DNA from: Streptomyces xinghaiensis S187
Lineage (GTDB): Bacteria > Actinomycetota > Actinomycetes > Streptomycetales > Streptomycetaceae
Reading direction: 5' to 3'
Assembly (NCBI RefSeq): GCF_000220705.2
Contig: NZ_CP023202.1
Coordinates: 2,418,001-2,482,000, forward strand
Length of the DNA stretch: 64,000 nt
Shown: piece by piece, positions 25,158-33,310 of the stretch
How the letters are laid out: every line of letters begins with the position of its first letter
How positions within the stretch are numbered: position 1 is the stretch's first letter
Program-made: the position numbers and the translations under genes
Notes under the pieces: generated by a model
What the model was told of the DNA's origin: nothing
Databases searched by the model: none
The model's input: the letters and a program-made list of their open reading frames with translations, nothing else

Positions 25158-26318
25158 ATGGCTACCGACACTCCCCCCGTCTCCACGCCCTCCGAGGAGG
25201 CGGTGCGCGCCGCCCTCGCGACGGTCAACGACCCGGAGATCCACCGCCCCATCACCGAGCTCGGGATGGTCAAGTCGGTGGACATCGCCGCCGGCGGCTC
25301 CGTCGCGGTCGGCGTGTATCTGACGGTGTCCGGCTGCCCGCTGCGCGACACGATCACCCGCGAGGTGACCGAGGCGGTCTCCGCCGTCGAGGGCGTCACC
25401 TCGGTGAGCGTCGAGCTGGACGTGATGAGCGACGAGCAGCGCAAGGAGCTGGCCGCCGCGCTCCGCGACGGCAAGGCCGAGCGCGAGGTGCCCTTCGCCA
25501 AGCCCGGCTCGCTCACCCGCGTCTACGCGGTGGCCTCCGGCAAGGGCGGTGTCGGCAAGTCCTCGGTGACGGTCAACCTCGCCGCGGCGATGGCCGCCGA
25601 CGGACTGAAGGTCGGGGTCGTCGACGCCGACATCTACGGCCACTCGGTGCCCCGCATGCTGGGTACGGAGGCCCGTCCGACCCAGGTCGAGGACATGATC
25701 ATGCCGCCCTCGGCGCATGGCGTGAAGGTCATCTCCATCGGCATGTTCACCCCCGGCAACGCCCCCGTGGTGTGGCGCGGACCGATGCTGCACCGGGCGC
25801 TCCAGCAGTTCCTCGCGGACGTCTTCTGGGGCGACCTCGACGTGCTGCTGCTCGACCTGCCGCCGGGCACGGGCGACATCGCCATCTCCGTGGCGCAGCT
25901 CGTCCCCGGCGCGGAGATCCTGGTGGTCACCACGCCCCAGCAGGCGGCGGCCGAGGTCGCCGAGCGGGCCGGCTCCATCGCCGTGCAGACCCATCAGAAG
26001 ATCGTCGGTGTGGTCGAGAACATGTCCGGGATGCCCTGCCCGCACTGCGACGAGCTGGTGGACGTCTTCGGCAGCGGCGGCGGTGAGCGGGTCGCCGAGG
26101 GGCTGACCCGGACCACCGGTGCGAACGTGCCAGTGCTCGGCACCATCCCGATCGACGTCCGGCTGCGCGAGGGCGGCGACGACGGCCGTCCGATCGTGCT
26201 CACCGACCCCGAGTCCCCGGCCGGCAGCGCGCTGCGCTCGATCGCGGGCAAGCTCGGCGGCCGCAAGCGCGGGCTGTCGGGGATGGCGCTGGGCATCACC
26301 CCGCGCAACAAGTTCTGA
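25158..26318 (+). CDS. mrp: Mrp/NBP35-family ATPase, Fe-S cluster carrier
   Basis: 386 residues. An N-terminal DUF59/MIP18 domain (residues 1-95, with TVSGCPLRDTI carrying the conserved Cys) precedes the P-loop ATPase with deviant Walker A SGKGGVGKSS, switch I VDADIYGHS, and Walker B LLLDLPPGTGD. The C-terminal CPHC pair bridges the Fe-S cluster between dimer subunits. The protein assembles and delivers Fe-S clusters in the cytosol. It is a single gene, followed by a very strong terminator. Confidence 0.94.
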   Translation: MATDTPPVSTPSEEAVRAALATVNDPEIHRPITELGMVKSVDIAAGGSVAVGVYLTVSGCPLRDTITREVTEAVSAVEGVTSVSVELDVMSDEQRKELAAALRDGKAEREVPFAKPGSLTRVYAVASGKGGVGKSSVTVNLAAAMAADGLKVGVVDADIYGHSVPRMLGTEARPTQVEDMIMPPSAHGVKVISIGMFTPGNAPVVWRGPMLHRALQQFLADVFWGDLDVLLLDLPPGTGDIAISVAQLVPGAEILVVTTPQQAAAEVAERAGSIAVQTHQKIVGVVENMSGMPCPHCDELVDVFGSGGGERVAEGLTRTTGANVPVLGTIPIDVRLREGGDDGRPIVLTDPESPAGSALRSIAGKLGGRKRGLSGMALGITPRNKF

Positions 26319-26353
26319 GCCCCGCGGACTCCCGGCCGTCCGGGAGCTTCCGC

Positions 26354-26410
26354 GCCGCGGGCCCCGTTCCGCCGCCCCTGGTACGGGGGCGGCGGAACGG
26401 GGCCCGCGGC
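26354..26410. terminator. Perfect 25-bp-stem terminator between convergent genes
   Basis: The left arm (26354-26378, starting GCCGCGGGCCCCG) and right arm (26386-26410) are exact complements around a seven-base loop. This is the longest spaced perfect stem noticed in the window. It separates mrp from the gene converging on it. Confidence 0.85.
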
Positions 26411-26419
26411 CGTTCTCCG

Positions 26420-26443
26420 TTCAGCCGTTCAGCCGTTCAGCCG
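26420..26443. repeat. Triple 8-bp tandem repeat giving stops in three frames
   Basis: TTCAGCCG is repeated three times across the end of the minus-strand gene. On that strand each copy supplies a TGA (complement of 26437-26439, 26429-26431 and 26421-26423). The 8-bp spacing places one in each reading frame. Confidence 0.7.
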
Positions 26444-27123
26444 GCGTATCCGGCGATGTCCTTGATCACCGAGAAGCCCAGTCCGTAGGGGCTCATGCCG
26501 CGTCCGTACGCGCCGAGCAGCACGCCGCCCGGCGCCTCGCCCGCCAGCACCCAGCCGTACTCGGACTCGCGGTGGCGGAAGGGCGTCGGCACCCCGTCGA
26601 CCGGCAGCGACAGCACCGACCAGGCCGGGCCGTCCAGGTCGTCGGCGAGCTCCCAGGCGATCGCCGTCTGCTGCTCCAGCCAGTCCTCGCGGAGCGAGCG
26701 CTCCATCTGGTTGGGCCAGGTGCGGGACAGCAGCCCCGAGCCGGCGAGCCAGGCGGCCGAGGAGACCGAGGTGGCCTCCAGGGTGCCGGTGCCGTCGGCG
26801 CTGCTGCGCACGGGCCGGTCGGCCACCGTGACGACGATCACGAAGCGCTGGTCCCGTTCCTCGGTCTCCGCCCGGTACGAGGGGACCTCACCGTGCCCGG
26901 TGGAGCCGTGCTCGACCGTACCGTCGGCGGCGGTCCCCACGCCGGTCAGCCAGCGGGGGCCGGTGAACGCCTCGTCCAGGCCGTACCACGGGAAGTCGGC
27001 CCGCAGATACCCGTCCGCCGGGCGGGATTCCAGGACCCTCCGGGCCCTGTCCCGGGCCACCGCCCCGGAGCCCCCGGCCTCCTCCAGCGCTCCCTGCGCC
27101 CCTGCCCGGCTCGTCGTCTCCAT
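26437..27123 (-). CDS. Conserved protein of unknown function
   Basis: 228 residues from the ATG at 27123. It is soluble, rich in Trp and Tyr, with motifs DFPWYGLDEAFTGPRWLTGVG, QRFVIVVTVADRPV, ETSAIAWELADDLDGPAWSVLSLPVDGVPTPFRHRESEYGWVLAGEAPGGVLLGAYGRG. The last part reads like a beta-rich domain ending in a Gly/Tyr turn. I do not recognise a named family. It stands between mrp and tatB in the conserved sigma-factor block, but on its own. Confidence 0.75.
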   Translation of the reverse strand: METTSRAGAQGALEEAGGSGAVARDRARRVLESRPADGYLRADFPWYGLDEAFTGPRWLTGVGTAADGTVEHGSTGHGEVPSYRAETEERDQRFVIVVTVADRPVRSSADGTGTLEATSVSSAAWLAGSGLLSRTWPNQMERSLREDWLEQQTAIAWELADDLDGPAWSVLSLPVDGVPTPFRHRESEYGWVLAGEAPGGVLLGAYGRGMSPYGLGFSVIKDIAGYAG

Positions 27124-27240
27124 CTGCGTGGTCCTTCCTCATTGCCCCGTTGCCGAAGGGCGAACCGCCGAGCGGGCGGGCTGACCCCGGACACAGGGAG
27201 GATAACCACACCAGTCGTTTCGTTCGGACATATGGCTGGT

Positions 27241-27726
27241 TCAGGTGGCATCCACATCGAAGGGCGGACGCTCGCCCGGCTCCAGCCCGTCCCGCTTCCG
27301 CAGCAGGTCGGGGCCGCCGCCCGCGCTCCCCGTACCACCCGGGGACTTCTCCAGGGAGAGACGGGAACCACTCGCGGAGTCGCCGCCGGACGCGTCACCG
27401 TCCCGGCCGTTGACGGCGTCCGCCACCTCGTTCATCTCCTTGCGGAGGTCGAGGCTGCTGCGGATCTCCTTGATCCCGAGCTCGTCGTTCTCCAGGAGCT
27501 GCTTGCGGACGAAGTTCTTCGGGTTCAGGTCGTCGAATTCGAAGTCCTTGAACTCGGGGCCCAGTTCCGAGCGGATATCCGCCTTGGCGCTCTCCGAGAA
27601 GTCCCGGATCTTCCGAATGAAGCGCGAGGTGTCCTGGATCACCTTGGGCAGCTTCTCCGGGCCGAAGACGAGCACCGCGAGGATCACGAGCGCCACGAGC
27701 TCCAGTGCGCCTATGTCGTTGAACAC
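27241..27726 (-). CDS. tatB: TatB, twin-arginine translocase subunit
   Basis: 161 residues from the GTG at 27726, with AAGGAG eight bases upstream. The N-terminus VFNDIGALELVALVILAVLVFGPEKLPKV is the TatA/B hallmark: one membrane helix, a hinge and the FGPEKLP turn. An amphipathic helix and a polar C-terminal tail follow, the length favouring TatB over TatA. It works with TatA and TatC, encoded elsewhere, to export folded proteins. It is 214 bp downstream of htrA on the same strand, as in the mycobacterial sigE-rseA-htrA-tatB block. Confidence 0.92.
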   Translation of the reverse strand: MFNDIGALELVALVILAVLVFGPEKLPKVIQDTSRFIRKIRDFSESAKADIRSELGPEFKDFEFDDLNPKNFVRKQLLENDELGIKEIRSSLDLRKEMNEVADAVNGRDGDASGGDSASGSRLSLEKSPGGTGSAGGGPDLLRKRDGLEPGERPPFDVDAT

Positions 27727-27940
27727 CGTGCAGCTCCTTGGGACGTCCACGGCCCGCTTGTCGGGTGGGTCTCCGCCGCCGTGGACGGTGGGGGAACGAG
27801 GTCGGGGCCCGTCCACGGTACCCGGCGGTGCGGGGTGGACGGTACTGCCCGGGGAACGGCACGGTGAAGCCCCGGCGTCCCCCGGGGGGCGGTTTCCGGC
27901 AGGCGCGGCCGCGCCGTGCGGAGCGGCCGCGGCCCGGCCG

Positions 27941-29971
27941 TCATCGGTCGTCGCTCGCCGACCCGAGGGTCAGCCGCAGCGTGCGCTCCCGGCCGTCCCG
28001 CTCCAGGGTGAGCTCCAGCCGGTCGCCGGGACGGTGCGCGCGGATCTTCACGATCAGCTCCTCGCCGTTGTGCACCCGGGCGCCGTTCACCGCGGTGATG
28101 ACGTCACCGGCCCGGATGCCCGCCCTGTCGCCCGGGCCGTCGGGGGTGACCGCGGGACGGTCGCCGTCGTCCACGCCGACCCGGGCGCCGTCGCCCGTGA
28201 AGCGCATGTCGAGGGTGACCCCTATCACGGGGTGGGTGGCCCGGCCGGTGTTGATCAGCTCCTCGGCGACCCGCTTGCCCTGGTTGACCGGGATGGCGAA
28301 GCCGAGGCCGATGCTGCCGCCCTGGCTGGCGCCGAGACCCGTCTCGTCGTCGGCGGCCCGGATCGCGCTGTTGATGCCGATGACCCGGCCCTCCCCGTCC
28401 ATCAGCGGGCCGCCGGAGTTCCCGGGGTTGATGGGCGCGTCCGTCTGGATGGCGTCCACATAGCTGACGTCGCTGCCCCCGTCGTCCCCGCCCCCCGCCG
28501 TGATCGGGCGCTCCTTGGCGCTGATGATGCCGGAGGTGACGGTCCCCGCGAGGTCGTACGGGGCGCCGATCGCGACGACCGGGTCGCCGACGCGGACCGA
28601 GTCGGAGTTGCCGAGCCGCAGCGGACGCAGCCCCCGGACGCCGGAGACCCTGACCACCGCGAGGTCGTAGCCGCTGTCGCGGCCGACGATCTCCGCCTCG
28701 GCCGTCGTGCCGCCGCTGAACGTCACGGAGATGTCGCCGCCCGACGCCGCCGCCTCCACGACATGGTTGTTGGTCAGGATGTGGCCCCGCCGGTCGAGGA
28801 CGAAGCCGGTGCCCGTCCCCTCCTTGCCGCCGCCCTTGACGTGGAAGGTCACCACACCGGGCAGCGCGGCCTCGGCGATGCCCGCGATGCTGCGGGGGTC
28901 GCGGGGGCGGTCCTCGGCGGGCGCCTGCGGCAGCGCGACGTCGACCACGCCGCCGTTGCGTTCGATGTACGCGCCGACGCCGCCGCCGATGCCTCCGGCC
29001 ACCAGCGTGAGCAGCAGCGCGCCGGCCAGCAGGGCGCCCCGGGAGGGGCTCCGGCGAAGGCGCGCGGCGGGCTCCGGCCCGTCCGGGGAGGGGAAGGCAG
29101 TCCCGGTGACCGGGGAGCCGGGAGCGCGCCAGGGGTCGTACCGCTCCCAGTGCCCGCCGGTTCCCCCCGCCGACGGCGCGGCCGGCGGGACCGGTGCGGC
29201 CGGGGGCCCGGCAGCCGGTCCGGCGGGAACGGGCGCGGGCGCCGGCCCCGGCGAGGCACCGCCGGTTGCCGGGGACGACGGCGCCGCGCCCTCCGATGCC
29301 GCGTCACCAGCCGGTGCGGGGGCGGCGGGAGAGGCCGCGGGCTCGGTCGCGGCGGCGGGTGCGGCGGCGGGTGCGGCGGCGGGTGCGGAGCCCTCCCCGG
29401 CCGGGGCACCGGCGGCCGGTACGGGCGGGCCCTGCGGCGGCACGGCGGGTTCCGCGGCGGGCGGCGGCACGGTGCCATCCGCCCCGGCCGGCGGTACGGC
29501 CGCGGGGAGCCGGCCGGCGGCCGCGTCCTCCGCGCCCGTCCCGCCCGGCGGCGGAGGGACCGCCTTCTCCGCCGGCAGGGCCGTGCCCCGGGCCGGGGTC
29601 ACCGCCGGACGCTGGACCGGCGGCGCGGGGGCCCAGGGGCCGGGGGTGCCGTAAGGCGGGGTGCTGTAGGGATCGGACGGGTGCCCCGGCTCCCCGGCGG
29701 GCCGTTCCGCGTCCGGGGCGGACGGGACCGGCGCGGGCGGTGGCACGGAGGGCGGCGCGGGGAGTCGCTCCGGGGGCACCCCGGGAGCCGGAGGGCCGGA
29801 AGGGGGGACGGGATCGGCCGGGGTGCCCGGGCCGCTCGCGGCGGGCGGGGCGGCGGGGGGCGGCTCGGTGACGGGGGGCCGCTCGGGGTCCGGTGCCGGA
29901 TCGGGGGCGGTGCCGCCCCGCGGGCGGCTCCACCACTGCGGCTTCGGGCCGGTGGCCTTGCCCTGGTTCAT
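27941..29971 (-). CDS. htrA: HtrA-like serine protease with PDZ domain and long Pro-rich cytosolic tail
   Basis: 676 residues from the ATG at 29971. Residues 1-305 are Pro/Ala/Gly-rich with a PPYGT motif and look disordered. One membrane helix lies at about 309-330. The extracytoplasmic trypsin-like domain has its triad in NNHVV (His about 403), GYDLAVV (Asp about 434) and PGNSGGPL (Ser about 519). A single PDZ domain, with AGIRAGDVITAVNG, closes the protein. Family members degrade or refold damaged envelope proteins. The gene follows an ECF sigma and anti-sigma pair, and in mycobacteria the equivalent protease belongs to the SigE envelope-stress response. Confidence 0.93.
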   Translation of the reverse strand: MNQGKATGPKPQWWSRPRGGTAPDPAPDPERPPVTEPPPAAPPAASGPGTPADPVPPSGPPAPGVPPERLPAPPSVPPPAPVPSAPDAERPAGEPGHPSDPYSTPPYGTPGPWAPAPPVQRPAVTPARGTALPAEKAVPPPPGGTGAEDAAAGRLPAAVPPAGADGTVPPPAAEPAVPPQGPPVPAAGAPAGEGSAPAAAPAAAPAAATEPAASPAAPAPAGDAASEGAAPSSPATGGASPGPAPAPVPAGPAAGPPAAPVPPAAPSAGGTGGHWERYDPWRAPGSPVTGTAFPSPDGPEPAARLRRSPSRGALLAGALLLTLVAGGIGGGVGAYIERNGGVVDVALPQAPAEDRPRDPRSIAGIAEAALPGVVTFHVKGGGKEGTGTGFVLDRRGHILTNNHVVEAAASGGDISVTFSGGTTAEAEIVGRDSGYDLAVVRVSGVRGLRPLRLGNSDSVRVGDPVVAIGAPYDLAGTVTSGIISAKERPITAGGGDDGGSDVSYVDAIQTDAPINPGNSGGPLMDGEGRVIGINSAIRAADDETGLGASQGGSIGLGFAIPVNQGKRVAEELINTGRATHPVIGVTLDMRFTGDGARVGVDDGDRPAVTPDGPGDRAGIRAGDVITAVNGARVHNGEELIVKIRAHRPGDRLELTLERDGRERTLRLTLGSASDDR

Positions 29972-30084
29972 GTTCTCCCCACAGTCCGTCCGCGGCGCGA
30001 GCCGCCCGCGGTCCACCGTGCGATTCAACCAGGTTCGCGCGCCGCTCCGCAGGGTCCGGTTCCGGCCGGTCCGGAACGGACGGC

Positions 30085-31101
30085 TCAGCGGGCGGCGGGC
30101 GGCAGGAAGGCGGTGGCCGTGGCGCCGCCCGCGAGCGGCGCCACCCGGTTCCCCGGTTCGGGGGTCCGCGTCGGCGCGGAGGGCCCGGTGAGCGTCGTCG
30201 GGGAGGGGGAGAGCGCCGGACCGCCGAGCGGGGAGCCCGGGAGCCCGTCGCTCAGCCGGGCGTTCATGAGGTGGCGTATGAGCGGCGAGAGCGCGGCGTC
30301 GGCGGGGAGCAGCGGAGCGGGCCGGCTCAGCGCCTGTTCCGGGTGGGTGGTCGGCGTGGGCGTCACCGGGCCGGCCGGTGCGGCGGACTGCGGGAGGTCC
30401 ACGCTGGTGGCGCCGCCGGAGCGGCCGGAACCGTTCCCCGCGGCGACCGAGGCGGCGACCACGTCGCCGGCCCCCGCGGTGCCGGGCCGGTCCGCCGCGC
30501 CCGCGGTGTCGGCCCGGCCTCGCGGACCGTCCACCGCCGCTTCCAGCGGAAGGGCACCGCCGAGCGCGAAGGCGGCCAGCGACACCGCTCCCGCGGCGGC
30601 GAAGGCGAAACGGCGGCTGCGCTGCTGATGACCCTGGCGCACACCCGGCGCCAGGGCGGAGGCGGAGGGCTCGGGGCGGCGGGCGAACTCGTGGACGCGG
30701 AAGCCGCTCCGCCGGGCCCCGCCGGACACGGCCACGGCGGCCTCGGCCCCGCCGCCGGTGAACCAGTCGCCCGGTGCGGACCGGCCGGGCCGTGGGCCGC
30801 GCTCGGCGGGGGAGGACACCGGGCCGCCGAACGGGCCGTCCGGGCTCTCCGGTGATCCGTCTCCCGCGGGCAGGCTCTGCAGGCGCGCGAGCAGCCCCGC
30901 CGACGGCGGCGGGGGGGCCGCCTCGGCGAAGACGTTCTTCAGCCGCCGCTGGGCGTCGGCCTCGGCCCGGCACTTGCAGCAGGTGGCGAGATGGGCGAGC
31001 ACCCGCTCGCGCATGTCGTGACCGAGCTCCCCGTCCACCAGCGCGGCGAGACGGTCGCCCAGATGCTGCTCGGCGGGGCTCGCACCGCCCGATCCGGTCA
31101 C
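30085..31101 (-). CDS. Zinc-binding anti-sigma factor (RseA-like)
   Basis: 338 residues from the GTG at 31101, overlapping the sigma gene's stop by four bases (GTGA), so the pair is translationally coupled. The N-terminal anti-sigma domain has the zinc-binding HLATCCKC (HxxxCxxC) with an upstream histidine. A membrane segment (FAFAAAGAVSLAAFALGGAL) lies at about residues 175-195. The Ser/Thr/Pro-rich C-terminal part is probably outside the membrane. It would hold the ECF sigma factor inactive until envelope stress. In the M. tuberculosis equivalent, RseA is released by phosphorylation and proteolysis. The long extracytoplasmic tail may be the sensor. Confidence 0.88.
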   Translation of the reverse strand: MTGSGGASPAEQHLGDRLAALVDGELGHDMRERVLAHLATCCKCRAEADAQRRLKNVFAEAAPPPPSAGLLARLQSLPAGDGSPESPDGPFGGPVSSPAERGPRPGRSAPGDWFTGGGAEAAVAVSGGARRSGFRVHEFARRPEPSASALAPGVRQGHQQRSRRFAFAAAGAVSLAAFALGGALPLEAAVDGPRGRADTAGAADRPGTAGAGDVVAASVAAGNGSGRSGGATSVDLPQSAAPAGPVTPTPTTHPEQALSRPAPLLPADAALSPLIRHLMNARLSDGLPGSPLGGPALSPSPTTLTGPSAPTRTPEPGNRVAPLAGGATATAFLPPAAR

Positions 31102-31889
31102 GCCGTCCCGACCTCTCCTCCGAGTCCTCCCTGTCCCGGGAGCGCGGTGGCGAAGGCGCGCTGCTCGGCACGGGCCGCGGGCGACCGGTGCCGGAGCGCC
31201 TTGCGCAGGTGGGAGCGGCCGCGGTGGATGCGGCTGCGCACGGTGCCGAGCTTCACGCCGAGGGTGGCGGCGATCTCCTCGTAGGACAGCCCCTCGATGT
31301 CGCACAGCACGACGGCGGCGCGGAACTCGGGGGCCAGGGTGTCCAGCGCCTGCTGCACGTCGGCGTCGAAGTGGGCGTCGTGGAAGTGCTGCTGCGGGGA
31401 GGGCTCGCGGCTGGGGAGCCGCTCGGCGGCGTCGTCCCCGAGGGCGTCGAAGCGGATGCGCTGCCGGCGGCGGACCATGTCCAGGAAGAGATTGGTCGTG
31501 ATCCGGTGCAGCCAGCCCTCGAAGGTGCCGGGGGTGTAGGTGGACAGCGAGCGGAAGACGCGGACGAAGACCTCCTGGGTGAGGTCCTCGGCGTCGTGCT
31601 GGTTTCCCGTCAGGCGGTAGGCCAGGCGGTAGACCCGCGCGCTGTGGGTGCTGACGATCTCCTCCCAGCTGGGAGGGGTCCACGCGGGGGACTCCCCCTC
31701 ACCGAACGACGCCGTCGTGGAGAAGGTCGCGGTGGCGGTGGAGTCGGCGGGACGCGGACGGTCAGCGGTGTCGGTCACGGATTTCGGCTCACCGGAGTAC
31801 CTGCGGAGGCGGCGGAGCACCCCCCGGTCACCGGCTGCAGCCGCACCTCCCCTGGTGGCTCTGGTGGTGTCCAGTGGAGCACCTACCAT
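31098..31889 (-). CDS. sigE: ECF RNA polymerase sigma factor, SigE-like
   Basis: 263 residues from the ATG at 31889 (MVGAPLDTTRATRGG). Longer reading to a GTG at 32027 is possible, and no start has a strong ribosome-binding site. After a variable N-terminus, region 2 spans about residues 70-135 (YRLAYRLTGNQHDAEDLTQEVFVRVF, WLHRITTNLFLD) and region 4 about 180-240 (LDTLAPEFRAAVVLCDIEGLSYEEIAATLGVKLGTVRSRIHRGRSHLRKAL). Order and sequence match the actinobacterial SigE envelope-stress group of mycobacteria. Note that S. coelicolor SigE, in the cell-wall system CseABC, is a different protein. Confidence 0.9.
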   Translation of the reverse strand: MVGAPLDTTRATRGGAAAAGDRGVLRRLRRYSGEPKSVTDTADRPRPADSTATATFSTTASFGEGESPAWTPPSWEEIVSTHSARVYRLAYRLTGNQHDAEDLTQEVFVRVFRSLSTYTPGTFEGWLHRITTNLFLDMVRRRQRIRFDALGDDAAERLPSREPSPQQHFHDAHFDADVQQALDTLAPEFRAAVVLCDIEGLSYEEIAATLGVKLGTVRSRIHRGRSHLRKALRHRSPAARAEQRAFATALPGQGGLGGEVGTA

Positions 31890-32029
31890 AGCCAGCTCGC
31901 CCGTTAGCTCCGGATAAGCTTCCTTGACCCGCTTTTCGGTCACCGCTCTCCCGACCCCTTTCCTTCTCCCCGCTGGGCTAACGTCCGGTCCCATCAGCGG
32001 GTTCCCGAGGGCAGCGGATACAGTCACCG

Positions 32030-32698
32030 TTGCGTCGACTACGGGGACAGGAGAGGGCCATTACCGGCAACCGGCAGACGAGCTGGGCGTTCGCCGATGC
32101 GTTCGTCGCCGAGGACGAGACCCTGCTCTGGGCCCGGGACCGGGCCCGCGAGGCGGGGCTCCGCTCGGTGTCGGCCGGCACCGGTGCCGCCCTGCGCCTG
32201 CTCGCCGCCACGGTGGACGCCAAGGCCGTGGCGGAGATCGGCACCGGCACCGGCGTCTCCGGGATCCATCTTCTGCACGGCATGCGGCCGGACGGCGTGC
32301 TCACGACTGTGGACACCGACCCCGAGTGCCAGCAGTTCGCGCGCCAGGCCTTCCGCGCGGCCGGCTTCGCCGCCAACCGCGCCCGCTTCATCCCCGGCCA
32401 CGCGCTGGACGTGCTGCCCCGGCTGGCCGACGGCGGTTACGACCTCGTCTTCTGCGACGGCGACCGCGCCGAGTGCCTCGACTACCTCGATGAATCGTTG
32501 CGCCTGCTCCGCCCCGGCGGTCTGGTGGTCTTCGAGGGCGTCTTCGCCCACGGCCGCACCATGGACGCCTCGGCCCAGCCGCTGGAGGTGCAGCGGCTGC
32601 GCGAACTGCTGCGCACCGTGCGGGAGAGCACGGTGCTGCTCTCCTCGCTGCTCCCGGTCGGCGACGGCCTGCTCTGCGCGGTCAAGCGCGGCCCGTAG
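32030..32698 (+). CDS. O-methyltransferase (SAM-dependent, Rv1220c-like)
   Basis: 222 residues if the TTG at 32030 is used. The SAM-binding motif I is VAEIGTGTGVSGIHLL, with an acidic end of strand 2 (TTVDTDPEC) and motif FCDGDRAECLDYL later, characteristic of caffeoyl-CoA-type O-methyltransferases. The TTG has no ribosome-binding site, while a perfect GGAGAGG lies six bases before an ATT codon at 32060 that opens the conserved ITGNRQTSWAFADAF start. The gene is divergent from the sigma factor gene, as in M. tuberculosis (Rv1220c-sigE). Its substrate is unknown. Confidence 0.85.
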   Translation: MRRLRGQERAITGNRQTSWAFADAFVAEDETLLWARDRAREAGLRSVSAGTGAALRLLAATVDAKAVAEIGTGTGVSGIHLLHGMRPDGVLTTVDTDPECQQFARQAFRAAGFAANRARFIPGHALDVLPRLADGGYDLVFCDGDRAECLDYLDESLRLLRPGGLVVFEGVFAHGRTMDASAQPLEVQRLRELLRTVRESTVLLSSLLPVGDGLLCAVKRGP

Positions 32699-32745
32699 GC
32701 CCGGCGCGCTTTCCGCCCCGCCCGGCCCCCGCCCCGGACACGCCA

Positions 32746-32795
32746 CCGCCCCGGACAGGAGCCGGTACCGGAGTACGCGGCTCCCGCCGGGGCGG
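32746..32795. terminator. Two-tier hairpin between convergent genes
   Basis: CCGCCCCGG (32746-32754) pairs with CCGGGGCGG (32787-32795). Inside, GGAGCCG pairs with CGGCTCC. It lies between the O-methyltransferase and DUF3117 genes. Confidence 0.75.
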
Positions 32796-32819
32796 CGGGA
32801 CGAGTGTGGTGACCCGGCC

Positions 32820-32987
32820 TCAGCCGACGACCTTCTTCAGAGCGTCGCCCAGCGCATCGGCCTCGTCGGGTGTGAGTTCGACGACGAGCCGACCGCCGCC
32901 TTCGAGCGGAACGCGCATGACGATGCCCCGCCCCTCCTTGGTCACCTCGAGCGGGCCGTCGCCCGTCCGCGGCTTCATGGCCGCCAT
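32820..32987 (-). CDS. DUF3117 protein
   Basis: 55 residues from the ATG at 32987, with AGGAAGGGG seven bases upstream. The sequence starts MAAMKPRTGDGPLEV, contains GGRLVVELTPDEADAL and ends LKKVVG, essentially the full DUF3117 domain, one of the most conserved small proteins of actinobacteria. No function is known. Its place beside the Tag and FolP2-type genes recalls M. tuberculosis Rv1211. Confidence 0.93.
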   Translation of the reverse strand: MAAMKPRTGDGPLEVTKEGRGIVMRVPLEGGGRLVVELTPDEADALGDALKKVVG

Positions 32988-33310
32988 GCTCGTTCCCCTT
33001 CCTGAAACCAGCTCACAGTCAGCCGACGGCCCCTGCTAGGCAGCGTCACCGGCATCGAACAGATTGCTTCCAGGCCATTATCCCGCATCGCGGGACCCGA
33101 TGACCAACATCGGTCTGCATCGCTTGCACAACGGGCTTCCGCAAATACTGACAATTGGCCCATGCGGCTGCCATACTCCGCCGCCGCCCGGCCTCCCCGG
33201 CCGGTCCACCGCCTTGACGCAGGTCACATGTCCGCCGCCGCCCGTCTCCGTCATGCTGTGATCCGACCGCCCACCACCATTCCCACCAGCCCTGACGGAG
33301 GTAGCCGGCG
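32988..33310. other. 323-bp divergent region between DUF3117 and enoyl-CoA hydratase
   Basis: No gene is seen. A possible plus-strand promoter is TTGCAC (33124-33129), 16 bp, TACTGA (33146-33151), lying in the AT-richest patch. A CCCGC/GCGGG hairpin is at 33086-33098. The enoyl-CoA hydratase ribosome-binding site GGAGG is at 33297-33301. Confidence 0.45.

Noticed and set aside
27245..30628. A 1127-codon plus-strand open frame over tatB and htrA
   Set aside because: Antisense shadow. The minus strand has tatB, htrA and anti-sigma genes with full motifs and ribosome-binding sites.
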